From: Krumholzibacterium sp965370495
GTDB lineage: Bacteria; Krumholzibacteriota; Krumholzibacteriia; Krumholzibacteriales; Krumholzibacteriaceae
Reading direction: 5' to 3'
Assembly (NCBI GenBank): GCA_965370495.1
Contig: CBDUUV010000053.1
Coordinates: forward strand, 1-16,464
DNA length: 16,464 nt
Of the stretch, positions 1-7,786 are shown piece after piece. Made by a program: the position numbers and the translations under genes. The notes under the pieces are model-generated. The model made no database searches and was not told the origin of the DNA. It worked only from the letters and a program-made list of their open reading frames with translations. Positions within the stretch are counted from its first letter, which is position 1, and the number at the start of each line of letters is the position of its first letter.

Positions 1-273
1 TATATTCGTTCCCGGTTTCAGTGTGGAACTAAGACTGAATTCCGAAATGTTTCCGTTTATTGGAACTTGCATTTTCTTCAGTTTGTCTTCCCGTGTGATA
101 GAAAACTTTTTTCTGTCTATTTCCGAATAGAGAGGAGTGAATATAACAAGATCACATCCCAGTTTCTCGAGTTCGTCAGGAAGCGCTCCAACAACGTCTG
201 CCAATCCCCCTACTTTTGAAAAGGGAACTATTTCTGTAGATACAAGAACTACACTTAACTTTTTTCCAGGCAT
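1..273 (-). CDS. glgA: Glycogen synthase, N-terminal part (runs off the window)
   Basis: Only the first 91 codons are present; the frame is open to base 1. GlgA (GT5) transfers glucose from ADP- or UDP-glucose to the non-reducing end of a growing alpha-1,4-glucan in the cytoplasm. The visible part is the start of the N-terminal GT-B domain: a first beta strand (KLSVVLVSTE), then the diagnostic K-V-G-G-L motif at residues 20-24 followed by ADVVGALP. In this family that lysine and the glycines contact the nucleotide-sugar phosphates. The ATG is preceded by an AGAGGA ribosome site 7 bases upstream and lies 3 bases after the galT stop, so the two genes are almost certainly co-transcribed. The catalytic C-terminal domain is outside the window, so donor preference and intactness cannot be judged. 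The family assignment is secure. Confidence 0.93.
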   Translation of the reverse strand, partial: MPGKKLSVVLVSTEIVPFSKVGGLADVVGALPDELEKLGCDLVIFTPLYSEIDRKKFSITREDKLKKMQVPINGNISEFSLSSTLKPGTNI

Positions 274-276
274 TTT

Positions 277-1320
277 CTATTCCTCTACCTTCTGCGGCTC
301 TATGATTTTGTTCAACTTTGAGGATATATCGATATTGCGCAATACCTCTGCCGCATCCTCTGGTGGCGTAGGATTGATATAAAAACCGCTGCCCCATTCG
401 AATCCGGCAACACGTGTAAGCTTTGGCATTATCTCTATGTGCCAGTGATAATAATCCAGGTCGGGTTCTTTGCATGGCGACGTATGGATGATAAAATTGA
501 ATGGAGGGTCATCCAGGGCCGTATCGATCCGCAGCAAAACATTCTTCATGATATCGGACAGATCGGGGAACCATTTGGTCGGTGTCTTTTCAAATGCCGC
601 GACATGTTGAAGCGGCAGAATCCAGGACTCATAGGGAAATCTGGAGGCATACGGAGCAATAGCAATAAAATGTTCATTCCGGTAGATTACCCTCTTCTCT
701 TCCTTTATCTCCTGCTTAAGTATATCACAGAAGATGCACCTTTCTTTCAAATCGTAATGGAATTTTGACCCTTCCAGTTCCTCGACCACACGTTTAGGTA
801 TGATAGGAGTAGCAATGATCTGGATGTGTGAATGTTCGAGAGACGCTCCTGCTTCCTCTCCCCAGTTCTTGAAAATAAGGATGTACCGGAATCTGGGGTC
901 TTTTTTCAGATCTACGCAACGCTCTCTCAAGGCCCAGAAAATGCTCTCGATGTGTCCGTCGGGGAGATACTGAAGGTTCTTCGCGTGGTCCGGAGATTCT
1001 ATCAGGACCTCATGCGCTCCCACACCTCTCATCCGGTCGTAGATACCGTCACCGCTTTTGTCCAGTTCTCCTTCTATCTGCAAGGCAGGAAACTTGTTCG
1101 GAACGACTCTGACCGACCACCCTTCCTTGTTCGGCATTGAATGTGGATTTCTGTACGCGAGGACTTCTCTGGGGGTTTTATCTTCATTTCCATTGCAGAA
1201 CGGGCAAAAACCACCTTTCGGCGGGCGTTTTTCTCTCTTGAAGTCATCGGGTCTCTTACCTCTCTCCGTCGAGATGATCACCCAACGTTCCATAATAGGA
1301 CTTTTACGTAACTCTGGCAT
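277..1320 (-). CDS. galT: GalT-family nucleotidyltransferase (galactose-1-phosphate uridylyltransferase type)
   Basis: A 347-residue HIT-superfamily protein of typical GalT length. Classical GalT exchanges UMP between UDP-glucose and galactose-1-phosphate through a uridylylated histidine. The sequence shows a zinc CxxC pair (C39, C42), a third probable ligand H112 (PDHAKN), the H163-S-H165-I-Q167 active-site triad with H165 as nucleophile, and a C-terminal half with HWHIEIMPKL and GSGFYINPTPPE, all characteristic of the family. I chose ATG 1320 because AAGGAG lies 11 bases upstream; an in-frame TTG at 1329 sits only 2 bases from that site. It is followed after 3 bases by glgA and preceded by the SPOR lipoprotein gene. 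No galK or galE is visible. Some GalT homologues act as ADP-glucose phosphorylases, so the glgA linkage leaves the true acceptor open. Confidence 0.93.
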   Translation of the reverse strand: MPELRKSPIMERWVIISTERGKRPDDFKREKRPPKGGFCPFCNGNEDKTPREVLAYRNPHSMPNKEGWSVRVVPNKFPALQIEGELDKSGDGIYDRMRGVGAHEVLIESPDHAKNLQYLPDGHIESIFWALRERCVDLKKDPRFRYILIFKNWGEEAGASLEHSHIQIIATPIIPKRVVEELEGSKFHYDLKERCIFCDILKQEIKEEKRVIYRNEHFIAIAPYASRFPYESWILPLQHVAAFEKTPTKWFPDLSDIMKNVLLRIDTALDDPPFNFIIHTSPCKEPDLDYYHWHIEIMPKLTRVAGFEWGSGFYINPTPPEDAAEVLRNIDISSKLNKIIEPQKVEE

Positions 1321-1351
1321 AAGATGCAATACTCCTTATGTCAAATCTCCG

Positions 1352-1912
1352 CTATTTCCTGATCGTAGTGCTGACTATCCAGCAGTCCGGATATAGCTCA
1401 ACAAACCTTGTCCTTGCCTGTGAGGCTGCCTCTCTTGTCCGGTAATCCCCCACACGCACTTTGTACAATCCACCTTCGAACTCCACATATACTGCAAGAC
1501 CCGTTCCTGCAATGACATTATTCTTGAGTTCCTTTGCTTTATCCAGGTCAGCAGATGCAAACACCTGTATTCTGTATCCTGTGTCGAAACCCGAACCATA
1601 AACGGCTCCTTCGAACACATCCTTTACCGAGAAGGTATCAGATTCCGCAGTTCCCGGATCTTCAAGCTGTTCGAATGATTCATCCAGTTCATCATCCACA
1701 AGTGCCTCATCCTCGAGGTCATATATTTCCACCTGAACCGGTTCCGTTTCGATATCTTCTTTCACCGAAGGCCTTGAGTCTGATTCCGCGCCCTCTGTCC
1801 CTGATGATACCCTGCCTGATATTTCGGATCGTGTACATGCTACCTGAAGGAAAAGAATCAACGACAGAGCGAAAAAGAGCGGTGTAATTATACTTGCTCT
1901 GGAATTACCCAT
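1352..1912 (-). CDS. SPOR-domain lipoprotein
   Basis: A 186-residue envelope protein. Residues 8-25 form a hydrophobic signal segment ending in a lipobox-like L-Q-V-A-C, with C26 as the expected lipidated cysteine. Residues 30-105 are a low-complexity linker rich in Asp, Glu and Ser. Residues 110-184 form a SPOR domain (YRIQVFAS, a central helix, then GLYKVRVGDY and ARTRF, closing with WIVSTTIRK). SPOR domains bind peptidoglycan strands stripped of stem peptides, typically at division sites, so a periplasmic, wall-associated role is likely. The ATG has GAGAGGA 5 bases upstream. The galT start follows after 31 bases, suggesting co-transcription. A specific name (RlpA, DedD and so on) is not justified: there is no DPBB fold. 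Domain call secure; physiological role unknown. Confidence 0.85.
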   Translation of the reverse strand: MGNSRASIITPLFFALSLILFLQVACTRSEISGRVSSGTEGAESDSRPSVKEDIETEPVQVEIYDLEDEALVDDELDESFEQLEDPGTAESDTFSVKDVFEGAVYGSGFDTGYRIQVFASADLDKAKELKNNVIAGTGLAVYVEFEGGLYKVRVGDYRTREAASQARTRFVELYPDCWIVSTTIRK

Positions 1913-1984
1913 TTACATCCTCTCATCCTGAACGCTTATTTACACATCGCCACTAGTTAACAAATATACAAATCAAAGTCAATA

Positions 1985-2004
1985 AAATACAGGTACGCTG
2001 TTTT
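1985..2004 (-). terminator. Possible weak terminator after the glycan operon
   Basis: Just past the stop of the last glycan glycosyltransferase, the minus strand reads AAAACAG, a CGTAC loop, then CTGTATTTT and ATT. The stem is four pairs plus three A-T pairs across a one-base bulge, followed by a T-rich run. It is weak, but its position in the 93-base gap before the SPOR gene fits a transcription-unit boundary. In the same gap there is an isolated TTGACT (1977-1982) with no well-placed -10 box, so a promoter for the SPOR-galT-glgA unit is expected there but cannot be pinpointed. Confidence 0.3.
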
Positions 2005-2005
2005 G

Positions 2006-3118
2006 TCAGCAGGAAATGACATTCAGATAAAGTCGCTCGATATCGTTTGTTATGGAGTCCCAGTTATATTCATTCATGACTTTCTCTTTCCCCAATGTTC
2101 CCATCGTTTCCCGCCGGGAGTCATCAAGGTCAATCATCTTTCTCAGCGATCTTGCCAGGTCACCTGCATTGCCTCGCACGAAGGAAACCGCGATCCCTTC
2201 TGCGACTTCCAGGTTCTCCGGAATATCACTGACAAGAACCGGCCTGGAAAAACTCATTGCTTCCATAAGAGAAATCGGAAGCCCTTCCACGAGTGATGGC
2301 AGAACATAAAAAGCACAATGCGAATACAACTCGTTAAGGGCATCACCAGAAATATATCCTGGGAACAGAACCCGCTCGTCAGCCATTCTGTGCAGCTTGC
2401 CGGCGTATTCCCTTTCAAATCGTTCATCACCCACAATAACCAGCCTCATATTCGTATCCGTCCCGGCAAACGCCTCGATTAATGTATGAAAACCTCTTTC
2501 CACAATAAAACGCCCGACAGACAGGATATACCTGCCACTTTCAAGCCCCAGGCCTGATGAATCCTTAAATTCCGGTTTTTCATATATGGTGGCTCCATTC
2601 GGAATATATACAACTTCCCTGCCATAGCGTCCTGAAAGCTGGATAGACATCAGCCTGGATACTGCTATAGCAGCGCTTGTCTGTTTCACGGCGGTTTTCT
2701 CACCCGCTTTCAGGAAACGTTTCGCCACACTACCCCACTTCTGCTGTCTATAATCAAGGGCATGGATCGTCGATACTGTTTTCTTTCCTGACATGGAAGG
2801 AATCCAGGCAAGGATAGAAGGCCCGATACCATGGAAATGAACAATATCGAAAGGTCTGAGCAAAGTTTTGAAACAGGCTATCAGGGAATTCGTTGCAGTA
2901 TCCAGATTCTTTGTCGAAATGGACGGGAGGACTTCTATACGCATCCCCAGGTATTCACGGCTTTTACAGAAAGGTTTTCTCCCGAATACCGTAATTTCAT
3001 GACCTTTTCGGGCGAGCCGTTTTCCTATCTCCTCGACATGTCTCTCGATACCTCCATAGACGGCTGGAAGCCCCTTCGACCCGATAATCGCGATTTTCAA
3101 ACTTTTCATTTTTCCCAT
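2006..3118 (-). CDS. GT4 glycosyltransferase, last gene of the glycan operon
   Basis: A 370-residue retaining glycosyltransferase with the two-domain GT-B fold of family GT4. The N-terminus (IAIIGSKGLPAVYGGIERHV) carries the G-x-P-x-x-Y-G-G-x-E signature of the DUF1972-type acceptor domain seen in O-antigen and capsule glycosyltransferases. The C-terminal donor domain has YILSVGRF, a Rossmann half (LVIVGDE) and the E-x7-E-like motif in VEGLPISLMEAMS, whose glutamates bind the nucleotide sugar in this family. It probably acts at the cytoplasmic membrane face, adding one sugar to a lipid-linked glycan; donor and acceptor cannot be read from sequence. Neither start has a strong ribosome site: ATG 3118 is used here, while ATG 3109 follows GGGAAAA. 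It lies 30 bases after the radical SAM gene. Confidence 0.88.
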   Translation of the reverse strand: MGKMKSLKIAIIGSKGLPAVYGGIERHVEEIGKRLARKGHEITVFGRKPFCKSREYLGMRIEVLPSISTKNLDTATNSLIACFKTLLRPFDIVHFHGIGPSILAWIPSMSGKKTVSTIHALDYRQQKWGSVAKRFLKAGEKTAVKQTSAAIAVSRLMSIQLSGRYGREVVYIPNGATIYEKPEFKDSSGLGLESGRYILSVGRFIVERGFHTLIEAFAGTDTNMRLVIVGDERFEREYAGKLHRMADERVLFPGYISGDALNELYSHCAFYVLPSLVEGLPISLMEAMSFSRPVLVSDIPENLEVAEGIAVSFVRGNAGDLARSLRKMIDLDDSRRETMGTLGKEKVMNEYNWDSITNDIERLYLNVISC

Positions 3119-3148
3119 GAGCCGAAATAAATTTCACCCTGGTCAAGA

Positions 3149-4147
3149 TCAGAAAACACTTACTTCTCTGCCCGCAATAAGCCTCAGCCAATTACGAAGG
3201 ATCCAGCCAATCGGCTGCATCGGGCTTCGCTTCATTGAGGCCCGTGCCGTACAAATCATCCAGCATGGAAGCCTGCAATTATCGACCGCTGTACGAACCT
3301 TATCTGCTTTTTCACTATTCCATATCTTTTCGAGCGCGGATTCATTGATATTACCCATTTCTTTCTCGAGAGTGAGACAGGGATATACCCTTCCTTCTGG
3401 ATCGATGAACATAGAATCTCTTCCAGCCCTGCACCCAAGCGCTCTTTCTCCGGCCTCGTTGTACCTGAGAACCCCTGAGTAGAAATATGCCCTCAGCCAC
3501 CTCTTCGGGTGCAGGCTGAAAAGCTCTTTCTTCATAACATATTTCAACTCTCTTTCAAGCTCCGCTGGATCTACCTGTTGATTCTCGGATGTAGAAAAAT
3601 AGAATTCCGAGTTTTGAACAACCGCTGTCGTAAACTGGAATCCGAGTTGCCTTGAAAGATCATAAACAGCTCCGAGGTGTTTTACATTTTCCTTCTGTGC
3701 TGTAAAAGCGACACGAACATTTTTATATCCAAGTTTCTTCAGTTGCCCAAGCGTATCCACGACTTTCTTAAATCCGCCATCGATTCCCCTGATCCTGTCA
3801 TGTACTTCTCCAATACCATCCAGGGAAACAGCAATCCCGATCTTTCTTCCTATCTTCATCAATTTTGGTGCGTCTTGAGATATCCTTCTATTCTGAAAAC
3901 CATTTGTCGATATGACGATCCTCGGTTTGTTGCAGTGTTCGTATATGTTTCTGACAAGTTCGACAAGATCCTCCCTGAGAAATGGTTCCCCCCCAGTAAT
4001 ATTCACATCATCAAGAGTGCTCGGCAATTTCGAATAATCCAGAACTGTCATCTGGTTACCGGGGTCCATCTTCCAGATATTGCACATATTGCATCGGGAA
4101 TCGCATTTGTATGTCACTGCTACTACCCCATCAAACGGAAGACGCAT
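3149..4147 (-). CDS. Radical SAM protein with SPASM-like C-terminus, in glycan operon
   Basis: A 332-residue iron-sulfur enzyme. The radical SAM cluster motif is C15-x3-C19-x2-C22 (KCDSRCNMCNIW), followed by the SAM-binding G-G-E-P at 52-55, a VSLDG segment at 107-111 and the usual partial TIM-barrel pattern. The C-terminal region adds five cysteines (C239, C257, C291, C295, C299): C-x17-C in a FIDPEGRVYPC context and C-x3-C-x3-C in CRLPCWMIC. This resembles a SPASM or twitch domain that holds an auxiliary cluster, but the last trio is not the classical CxxC arrangement. The gene sits between two GT4 genes with short gaps of 20 and 30 bases. It may therefore modify a sugar, lipid carrier or peptide linked to glycan assembly, but no substrate can be named. 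ATG 4147 has only a weak CAGG upstream. Family call firm, function unknown. Confidence 0.88.
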   Translation of the reverse strand: MRLPFDGVVAVTYKCDSRCNMCNIWKMDPGNQMTVLDYSKLPSTLDDVNITGGEPFLREDLVELVRNIYEHCNKPRIVISTNGFQNRRISQDAPKLMKIGRKIGIAVSLDGIGEVHDRIRGIDGGFKKVVDTLGQLKKLGYKNVRVAFTAQKENVKHLGAVYDLSRQLGFQFTTAVVQNSEFYFSTSENQQVDPAELERELKYVMKKELFSLHPKRWLRAYFYSGVLRYNEAGERALGCRAGRDSMFIDPEGRVYPCLTLEKEMGNINESALEKIWNSEKADKVRTAVDNCRLPCWMICTARASMKRSPMQPIGWILRNWLRLIAGREVSVF

Positions 4148-4167
4148 CCATCAACCTGCCTTTTTAT

Positions 4168-5307
4168 CTATGTCACTCCATCAAGAAGAGCCGCATAAGC
4201 ACTAACCATTTTATCCTCTGAGTAATCCCTGACAACTCTTGTTCTCGCGTTTCTGCCAAGCCTGAGTCTGAGGTCCGGATATTGTTTCAGGTTCAAAAGC
4301 TCTCTTGCAAGAGCACCAGCATCTTCGCTTTCTATAAGCAGCCCTTCTTCTCCATCCACCAGCATTTCAGGTATTGAACCGACAGAGGTCGCAATAACAG
4401 GAATCTCGGAAGCCATCGCTTCCAGTACTGTAAGCGGAAACGTCTCGACCACTGGATAAGAACATAATACCGATACGTCAGAAAGCGAAAAGATTTTTTC
4501 CGTGTCGGTTCGACGCCCGAGGAAAAGCACTTTCTCTTCCGGGAGAAGTTTTCTCGCCATTTCTTTCAGCTCTCCAGCCATTTGACCTTCCCCAACTATC
4601 AGGAATCTAAACCGGTTGTCAACCGCGCTGAGCGCCGCAGCCGTCTTGATAAACATTTTGTGATTTTTTTCAGGTCTGAGAGCAGCCACTATTGTCACAA
4701 CAAAATCGTCCTTTCCGATACCATTTTCTTTCCTGAGACGATTTTTCTCCCCGTCATCACGCAACGGTGTGAAACGATTTGTGTCTACCCCGTTATTTAT
4801 CAGGGCTACTTTTTCTTTTTTGACACCTTCCCTCTCAGAAAGATATTCCCGGTGAATCTCCCCCAGCGCTACAATATGATCATAGGCACCAATTACCATT
4901 CGGTCAACACGATTGAAAGTCTTTCCCTTCGACCACAACCCCGTCGAATGAATACACAGGATTCTCTGGTTGATCCTTCTGGAATGTGACGCAAATGCAC
5001 CCCAGAATATCGCGTCGTGATGATCCAGAACAATAAGCCCCGCTCTGTCATGTTTCCTGAAAATACCCCTCAAACGAAAAAGGACTGCCGGATCGAACCT
5101 CCACTTCGACAGGTCTGACACGACATCCACTCCGCTCGAGGCCAAGCCCCTGCCGATTTCGCCGGGACCTCTGAGACACAGTACGGAAGGAGAATACCCA
5201 TGTTCCGGCAATCTGGTCACAAGCGCCTTCACGATCATTTCGGCGCCTCCTGTCACCAGTGTCGAACACAGGATAAACAGTTTTTTCTTTTTTCCGGTAA
5301 CGATCAT
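4168..5307 (-). CDS. GT4 glycosyltransferase
   Basis: A 379-residue GT-B glycosyltransferase of family GT4. The N-terminal domain opens with LFILCSTLVTGGAEM, the glycine-rich loop plus GGAE typical of acceptor domains. The donor domain shows VVTIVAALRPEKNH, FLIVGEGQM, VLFLGRRTD and the E-x7-E motif in ETFPLTVLE, then IPVIATSVGSIPEML, all standard GT4 features. It likely adds a sugar to the lipid-linked repeat at the cytosolic face of the inner membrane. I chose ATG 5307, which has AGAGG 8 bases upstream and lies 11 bases after the preceding stop; an in-frame GTG at 5355 would add 16 residues and overlap the acetyltransferase gene. Sugar specificity cannot be inferred. Confidence 0.9.
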   Translation of the reverse strand: MIVTGKKKKLFILCSTLVTGGAEMIVKALVTRLPEHGYSPSVLCLRGPGEIGRGLASSGVDVVSDLSKWRFDPAVLFRLRGIFRKHDRAGLIVLDHHDAIFWGAFASHSRRINQRILCIHSTGLWSKGKTFNRVDRMVIGAYDHIVALGEIHREYLSEREGVKKEKVALINNGVDTNRFTPLRDDGEKNRLRKENGIGKDDFVVTIVAALRPEKNHKMFIKTAAALSAVDNRFRFLIVGEGQMAGELKEMARKLLPEEKVLFLGRRTDTEKIFSLSDVSVLCSYPVVETFPLTVLEAMASEIPVIATSVGSIPEMLVDGEEGLLIESEDAGALARELLNLKQYPDLRLRLGRNARTRVVRDYSEDKMVSAYAALLDGVT

Positions 5308-5318
5308 ATGGGGAGCCT

Positions 5319-5957
5319 CTATATATAAGGCGCATCTCTTCGACCCTGCTTGCACCTCAGGTCGACAAGATTCTCATAAACCCTTGCCGGATTGCCGTAT
5401 GCCAGGACCCCTGGAGGAAGGTCTTTTGTCACAACAGAACCGCTTCCTACAAGAGTTCCCTCTCCGATTGTAACGTAAGGGACAACCGTTACGTTTACCC
5501 CTAGTCTGCACCCTTTTTTCAACGTCGGCCCCCGCATGCAATCCCCCGAATCAGGACACCCTGGATGAATATCATTGGCAATAGTAACCCCGGGAGCCAT
5601 AAAAACATCGTCCTCGATCACTGTAAACTGCGCAACATAGATATTACAGTGAATCTTGACATTACTGCCAATAGTACATCCGTAATCGATCACCGAATTG
5701 TTCCATATGGAAAAATGATCGCCAATCCTGTTTTGCTCCCGTATGATCACATTATGCCCCGTCTCGAAATGAGACCCTATCACGGAACCCGCGTATATAA
5801 CACTTCCGCTCCGTATCCGGGACTCTTCGCCGATATCCAGCTTTTCACTGATATCTCTTCTGGGAGAAAGGTATCCGATAATAGCTTCGGGATCAATCTG
5901 CGCTCCCGGGCCAAGGCACACCAGACCCAGTATTCTGGAATTATTTTCAGGTTTCAT
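5319..5957 (-). CDS. Left-handed beta-helix sugar N-acetyltransferase (WbpD/WlbB-like)
   Basis: A 212-residue protein made of imperfect hexapeptide repeats (I-G-x-x-x-x type), for example VIGSHF, RIGDHF, TIGSNV, RLGVNV and TIGEGT, which fold as a left-handed beta-helix trimer. It ends in the usual GVLAYGNPARV cap. The loop around VTIANDIHPGCPDSGD corresponds to the active-site region of WbpD/WlbB- and QdtC-type enzymes, which use acetyl-CoA to acetylate the 3-amino group of a nucleotide sugar. Because a sugar dehydrogenase and an aminotransferase lie in the same operon, a role as third enzyme of a 3-acetamido-sugar pathway is likely. The start is ATG 5957 with a GGGTGG-rich upstream; GTG 5966 is an alternative. 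A serine or sugar O-acetyltransferase is possible but fits the neighbours less well. Confidence 0.85.
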   Translation of the reverse strand: MKPENNSRILGLVCLGPGAQIDPEAIIGYLSPRRDISEKLDIGEESRIRSGSVIYAGSVIGSHFETGHNVIIREQNRIGDHFSIWNNSVIDYGCTIGSNVKIHCNIYVAQFTVIEDDVFMAPGVTIANDIHPGCPDSGDCMRGPTLKKGCRLGVNVTVVPYVTIGEGTLVGSGSVVTKDLPPGVLAYGNPARVYENLVDLRCKQGRRDAPYI

Positions 5958-5972
5958 ACCACCCACCCGGAT

Positions 5973-6998
5973 CTAGGTCAATGATTCTGGATACTCGATT
6001 TCGATTTTCGCACCATTCGCATCGATCGACCTGTTTATGGCATCGAGAGCAAGAAGCACTTCCAATCCATGACGTCCGCTGCTTTTAGCCTCCACTCCCC
6101 CGATGCAATCGAGAAAATGCTGGCATTCGAGCTTCAGAGGTTCTGCATCATCGAGTTTGGGAATGGAGATGTCACCATACCTGTATGACAGCTGGAATTC
6201 ACCAAAAGTATCGTAATGGGGCACGACATCGACACCCTTGTCGAATATACGTATCTTCTCCAGGCTGGCCACATCATCGTAGACCAGCATCTTCTTGCTG
6301 CCAACGACTGTAGTACTCCGAATCTTGTTAGGATTTAGCCACGAGACCTGAAGATTTGCCAGGATCGAGCCGGGGTAACTCAGTGTTACAAAAGCAACGT
6401 CCTGGATATCGGGTTGAATATAGGAGTGTCCGACTGCCGAGACAGCCACCGGTCTTGATTCAAGAATATAATTCATGATCGACAGGTCGTGCGGGGCAAG
6501 ATCCCAAACAACATTGATGTCTTCCTGGAAAAGACCGAGGTTAACACGGGAAGTTGACATATAGTATATATCCCCGAGTTCACCTGCCTTTATAAGGTCC
6601 CTGATCTTGTTAACCGCAGCCGTATACACGAAAGTATGTCCAACCATCAGGGTCTTCCTGTTTTCGTCAGCGATATCGATCAGCTTGATACCTTCTTCGA
6701 CTTTTTGTGTCAGGGGTTTTTCGCAGAAAACATGTTTGCCGGATTCCAGCGCCTCAGCGGCAAACTTGAAATGAGTCGAGACCGGAGTCGCGACCACCAC
6801 GGCATCTATCCCGGGATCATTTATTATATCTTTGTAATCAGTCGTGACCATGATAGAAGGATACAACTTCTTCATGTGTGCGAGACGGTCATCGGAGAGG
6901 TCAGCACATATCTTGACTTCCGCATCATCCAGGGTTGAAAAATTCCTTATAAGGTTGGGTCCCCAGTATCCGCAACCAATCACTCCTACTGTAAGCAA
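5973..6998 (-). CDS. Gfo/Idh/MocA-family sugar dehydrogenase (WbpB/WlbA-like)
   Basis: A 341-residue NAD(P)-dependent oxidoreductase. The N-terminal Rossmann fold starts VGVIGCGYWGPN (GxGxxG), and the family signature E93-K94-P95 is present, with D166 and H170 in WDLAPHDLSI as the probable catalytic aspartate and histidine. WlbA/WbpB relatives oxidise C3 of UDP-GlcNAc-uronate to a 3-keto sugar for the following aminotransferase. With the DegT-type aminotransferase and the acetyltransferase nearby, the same chemistry is likely here, though the substrate could be another nucleotide sugar, as in GnnA. The start is an unusual TTG: an in-frame TAA lies five codons upstream, a strong GGAGGA sits right before it, and any later start would cut the Rossmann strand. 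It follows the sugar transferase gene by 15 bases. Confidence 0.9.
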   Translation of the reverse strand: MLTVGVIGCGYWGPNLIRNFSTLDDAEVKICADLSDDRLAHMKKLYPSIMVTTDYKDIINDPGIDAVVVATPVSTHFKFAAEALESGKHVFCEKPLTQKVEEGIKLIDIADENRKTLMVGHTFVYTAAVNKIRDLIKAGELGDIYYMSTSRVNLGLFQEDINVVWDLAPHDLSIMNYILESRPVAVSAVGHSYIQPDIQDVAFVTLSYPGSILANLQVSWLNPNKIRSTTVVGSKKMLVYDDVASLEKIRIFDKGVDVVPHYDTFGEFQLSYRYGDISIPKLDDAEPLKLECQHFLDCIGGVEAKSSGRHGLEVLLALDAINRSIDANGAKIEIEYPESLT

Positions 6999-7013
6999 TT
7001 TTCCTCCATCCTG

Positions 7014-7751
7014 TTAATAGCCACCCGTACCAGCCAGCATGACCGGTATGGTTTTGATCATGATATTGATATCCATCATAAGCGTCCAATGCTCTATATA
7101 GTACAGATCCAGCATGACCATTTCATGAAATGGCACCGTACTTCTTCCACTGACCTGCCATAATCCGGTCAAACCCGGCCTGACTTTTAACCTCAACTTG
7201 TGCCACTCATCGTAGTGGTCGTATTCATACTCCACGGGCGGTCTTGGACCTACGATGGTCATCTGTCCTTTAAGAATATTTATAAACTGAGGCAGTTCGT
7301 CGAGACTCGTCTTTCTCAGAAACCCACCAACAGCTGTGACCCGGGGATCATTTATTATCTTATATAAGTTATCCGTTTTGCCGTCAAGCTCAGTTTGAAA
7401 AGTTTGTCCCTGGATGTAATTCTGGGCAAACTCCCTGTGGATGGAATCGTCATTACCTATTCTCATCGAGCGGAACTTGTAGAGAAAAAATATTTCTCCG
7501 TTTTCCCCTACTCTTTTCTGTTTATAAAAGACAGGACCTCTGGAAGTCAGTTTAATCAGTAATCCGATTGCGAGAAAAAACGGAAAACCGAGAACCAGCA
7601 CCGCAAACGCAGCAACGACATCAAAGAAGCGTTTGACAAACCTTTCAAACAAACTCCTGCCGCGTACTGCAAACCGGGTTTGACAGTCAACCGGTTCAGT
7701 CAGATGCTGGAACTTATAGTCATTGTTCAGGGCCAGTGAATACTTTCTCAT
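7014..7751 (-). CDS. Polyprenyl-phosphate sugar-1-phosphate transferase (bacterial sugar transferase)
   Basis: A 245-residue initiating enzyme that moves a sugar-1-phosphate from a nucleotide sugar onto undecaprenyl phosphate at the inner membrane. One hydrophobic segment (about residues 44-68, after KRFFDVV) forms the membrane hairpin. The catalytic domain follows with RGPVFYKQKRVG, YKFRSM, the Asp-Glu dyad D151-E152 in DELPQFINIL, VGPRP, and RPGLTGLWQVSGRS. These are the hallmark motifs of the WbaP/WcaJ catalytic domain and PglC. It lacks the four extra N-terminal membrane helices of full-length WcaJ/WbaP, so it belongs to the compact monotopic class with a 35-residue soluble leader. The ATG is the first in frame; its upstream GGGACGGGACA is only a weak ribosome site. 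As the committed step it defines the lipid-linked nature of the product. The sugar moved is unknown. Confidence 0.93.
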   Translation of the reverse strand: MRKYSLALNNDYKFQHLTEPVDCQTRFAVRGRSLFERFVKRFFDVVAAFAVLVLGFPFFLAIGLLIKLTSRGPVFYKQKRVGENGEIFFLYKFRSMRIGNDDSIHREFAQNYIQGQTFQTELDGKTDNLYKIINDPRVTAVGGFLRKTSLDELPQFINILKGQMTIVGPRPPVEYEYDHYDEWHKLRLKVRPGLTGLWQVSGRSTVPFHEMVMLDLYYIEHWTLMMDINIMIKTIPVMLAGTGGY

Positions 7752-7773
7752 TGCTGTATTGTCCCGTCCCAGT

Positions 7774-7786
7774 TACTGATTCAGTA
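7774..7786. repeat. 13-base inverted repeat upstream of the sugar transferase gene
   Basis: TACTGA-T-TCAGTA, two perfect 6-base arms around one base, lies in the 86-base gap between the aminotransferase and sugar transferase genes. On the minus strand it overlaps TATACT (7783-7788), which matches a -10 box at five of six positions but has no good -35. It may be an operator, a weak hairpin or chance. Nothing else in this gap is recognisable except a stranded AAAGGAGG sequence with no start codon at a usable distance. Confidence 0.35.

Noticed and set aside
1963..1982. TTGACT with TATATT as a promoter for the SPOR gene
   Set aside because: The boxes are only 8 bases apart, too close for a sigma-70 promoter, and no better -10 fits a 16-18 base spacing.
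5308..5355. GTG start for the GT4 gene giving 16 more residues
   Set aside because: It overlaps the acetyltransferase gene and adds no conserved sequence; ATG 5307 has an AGAGG site at good spacing.
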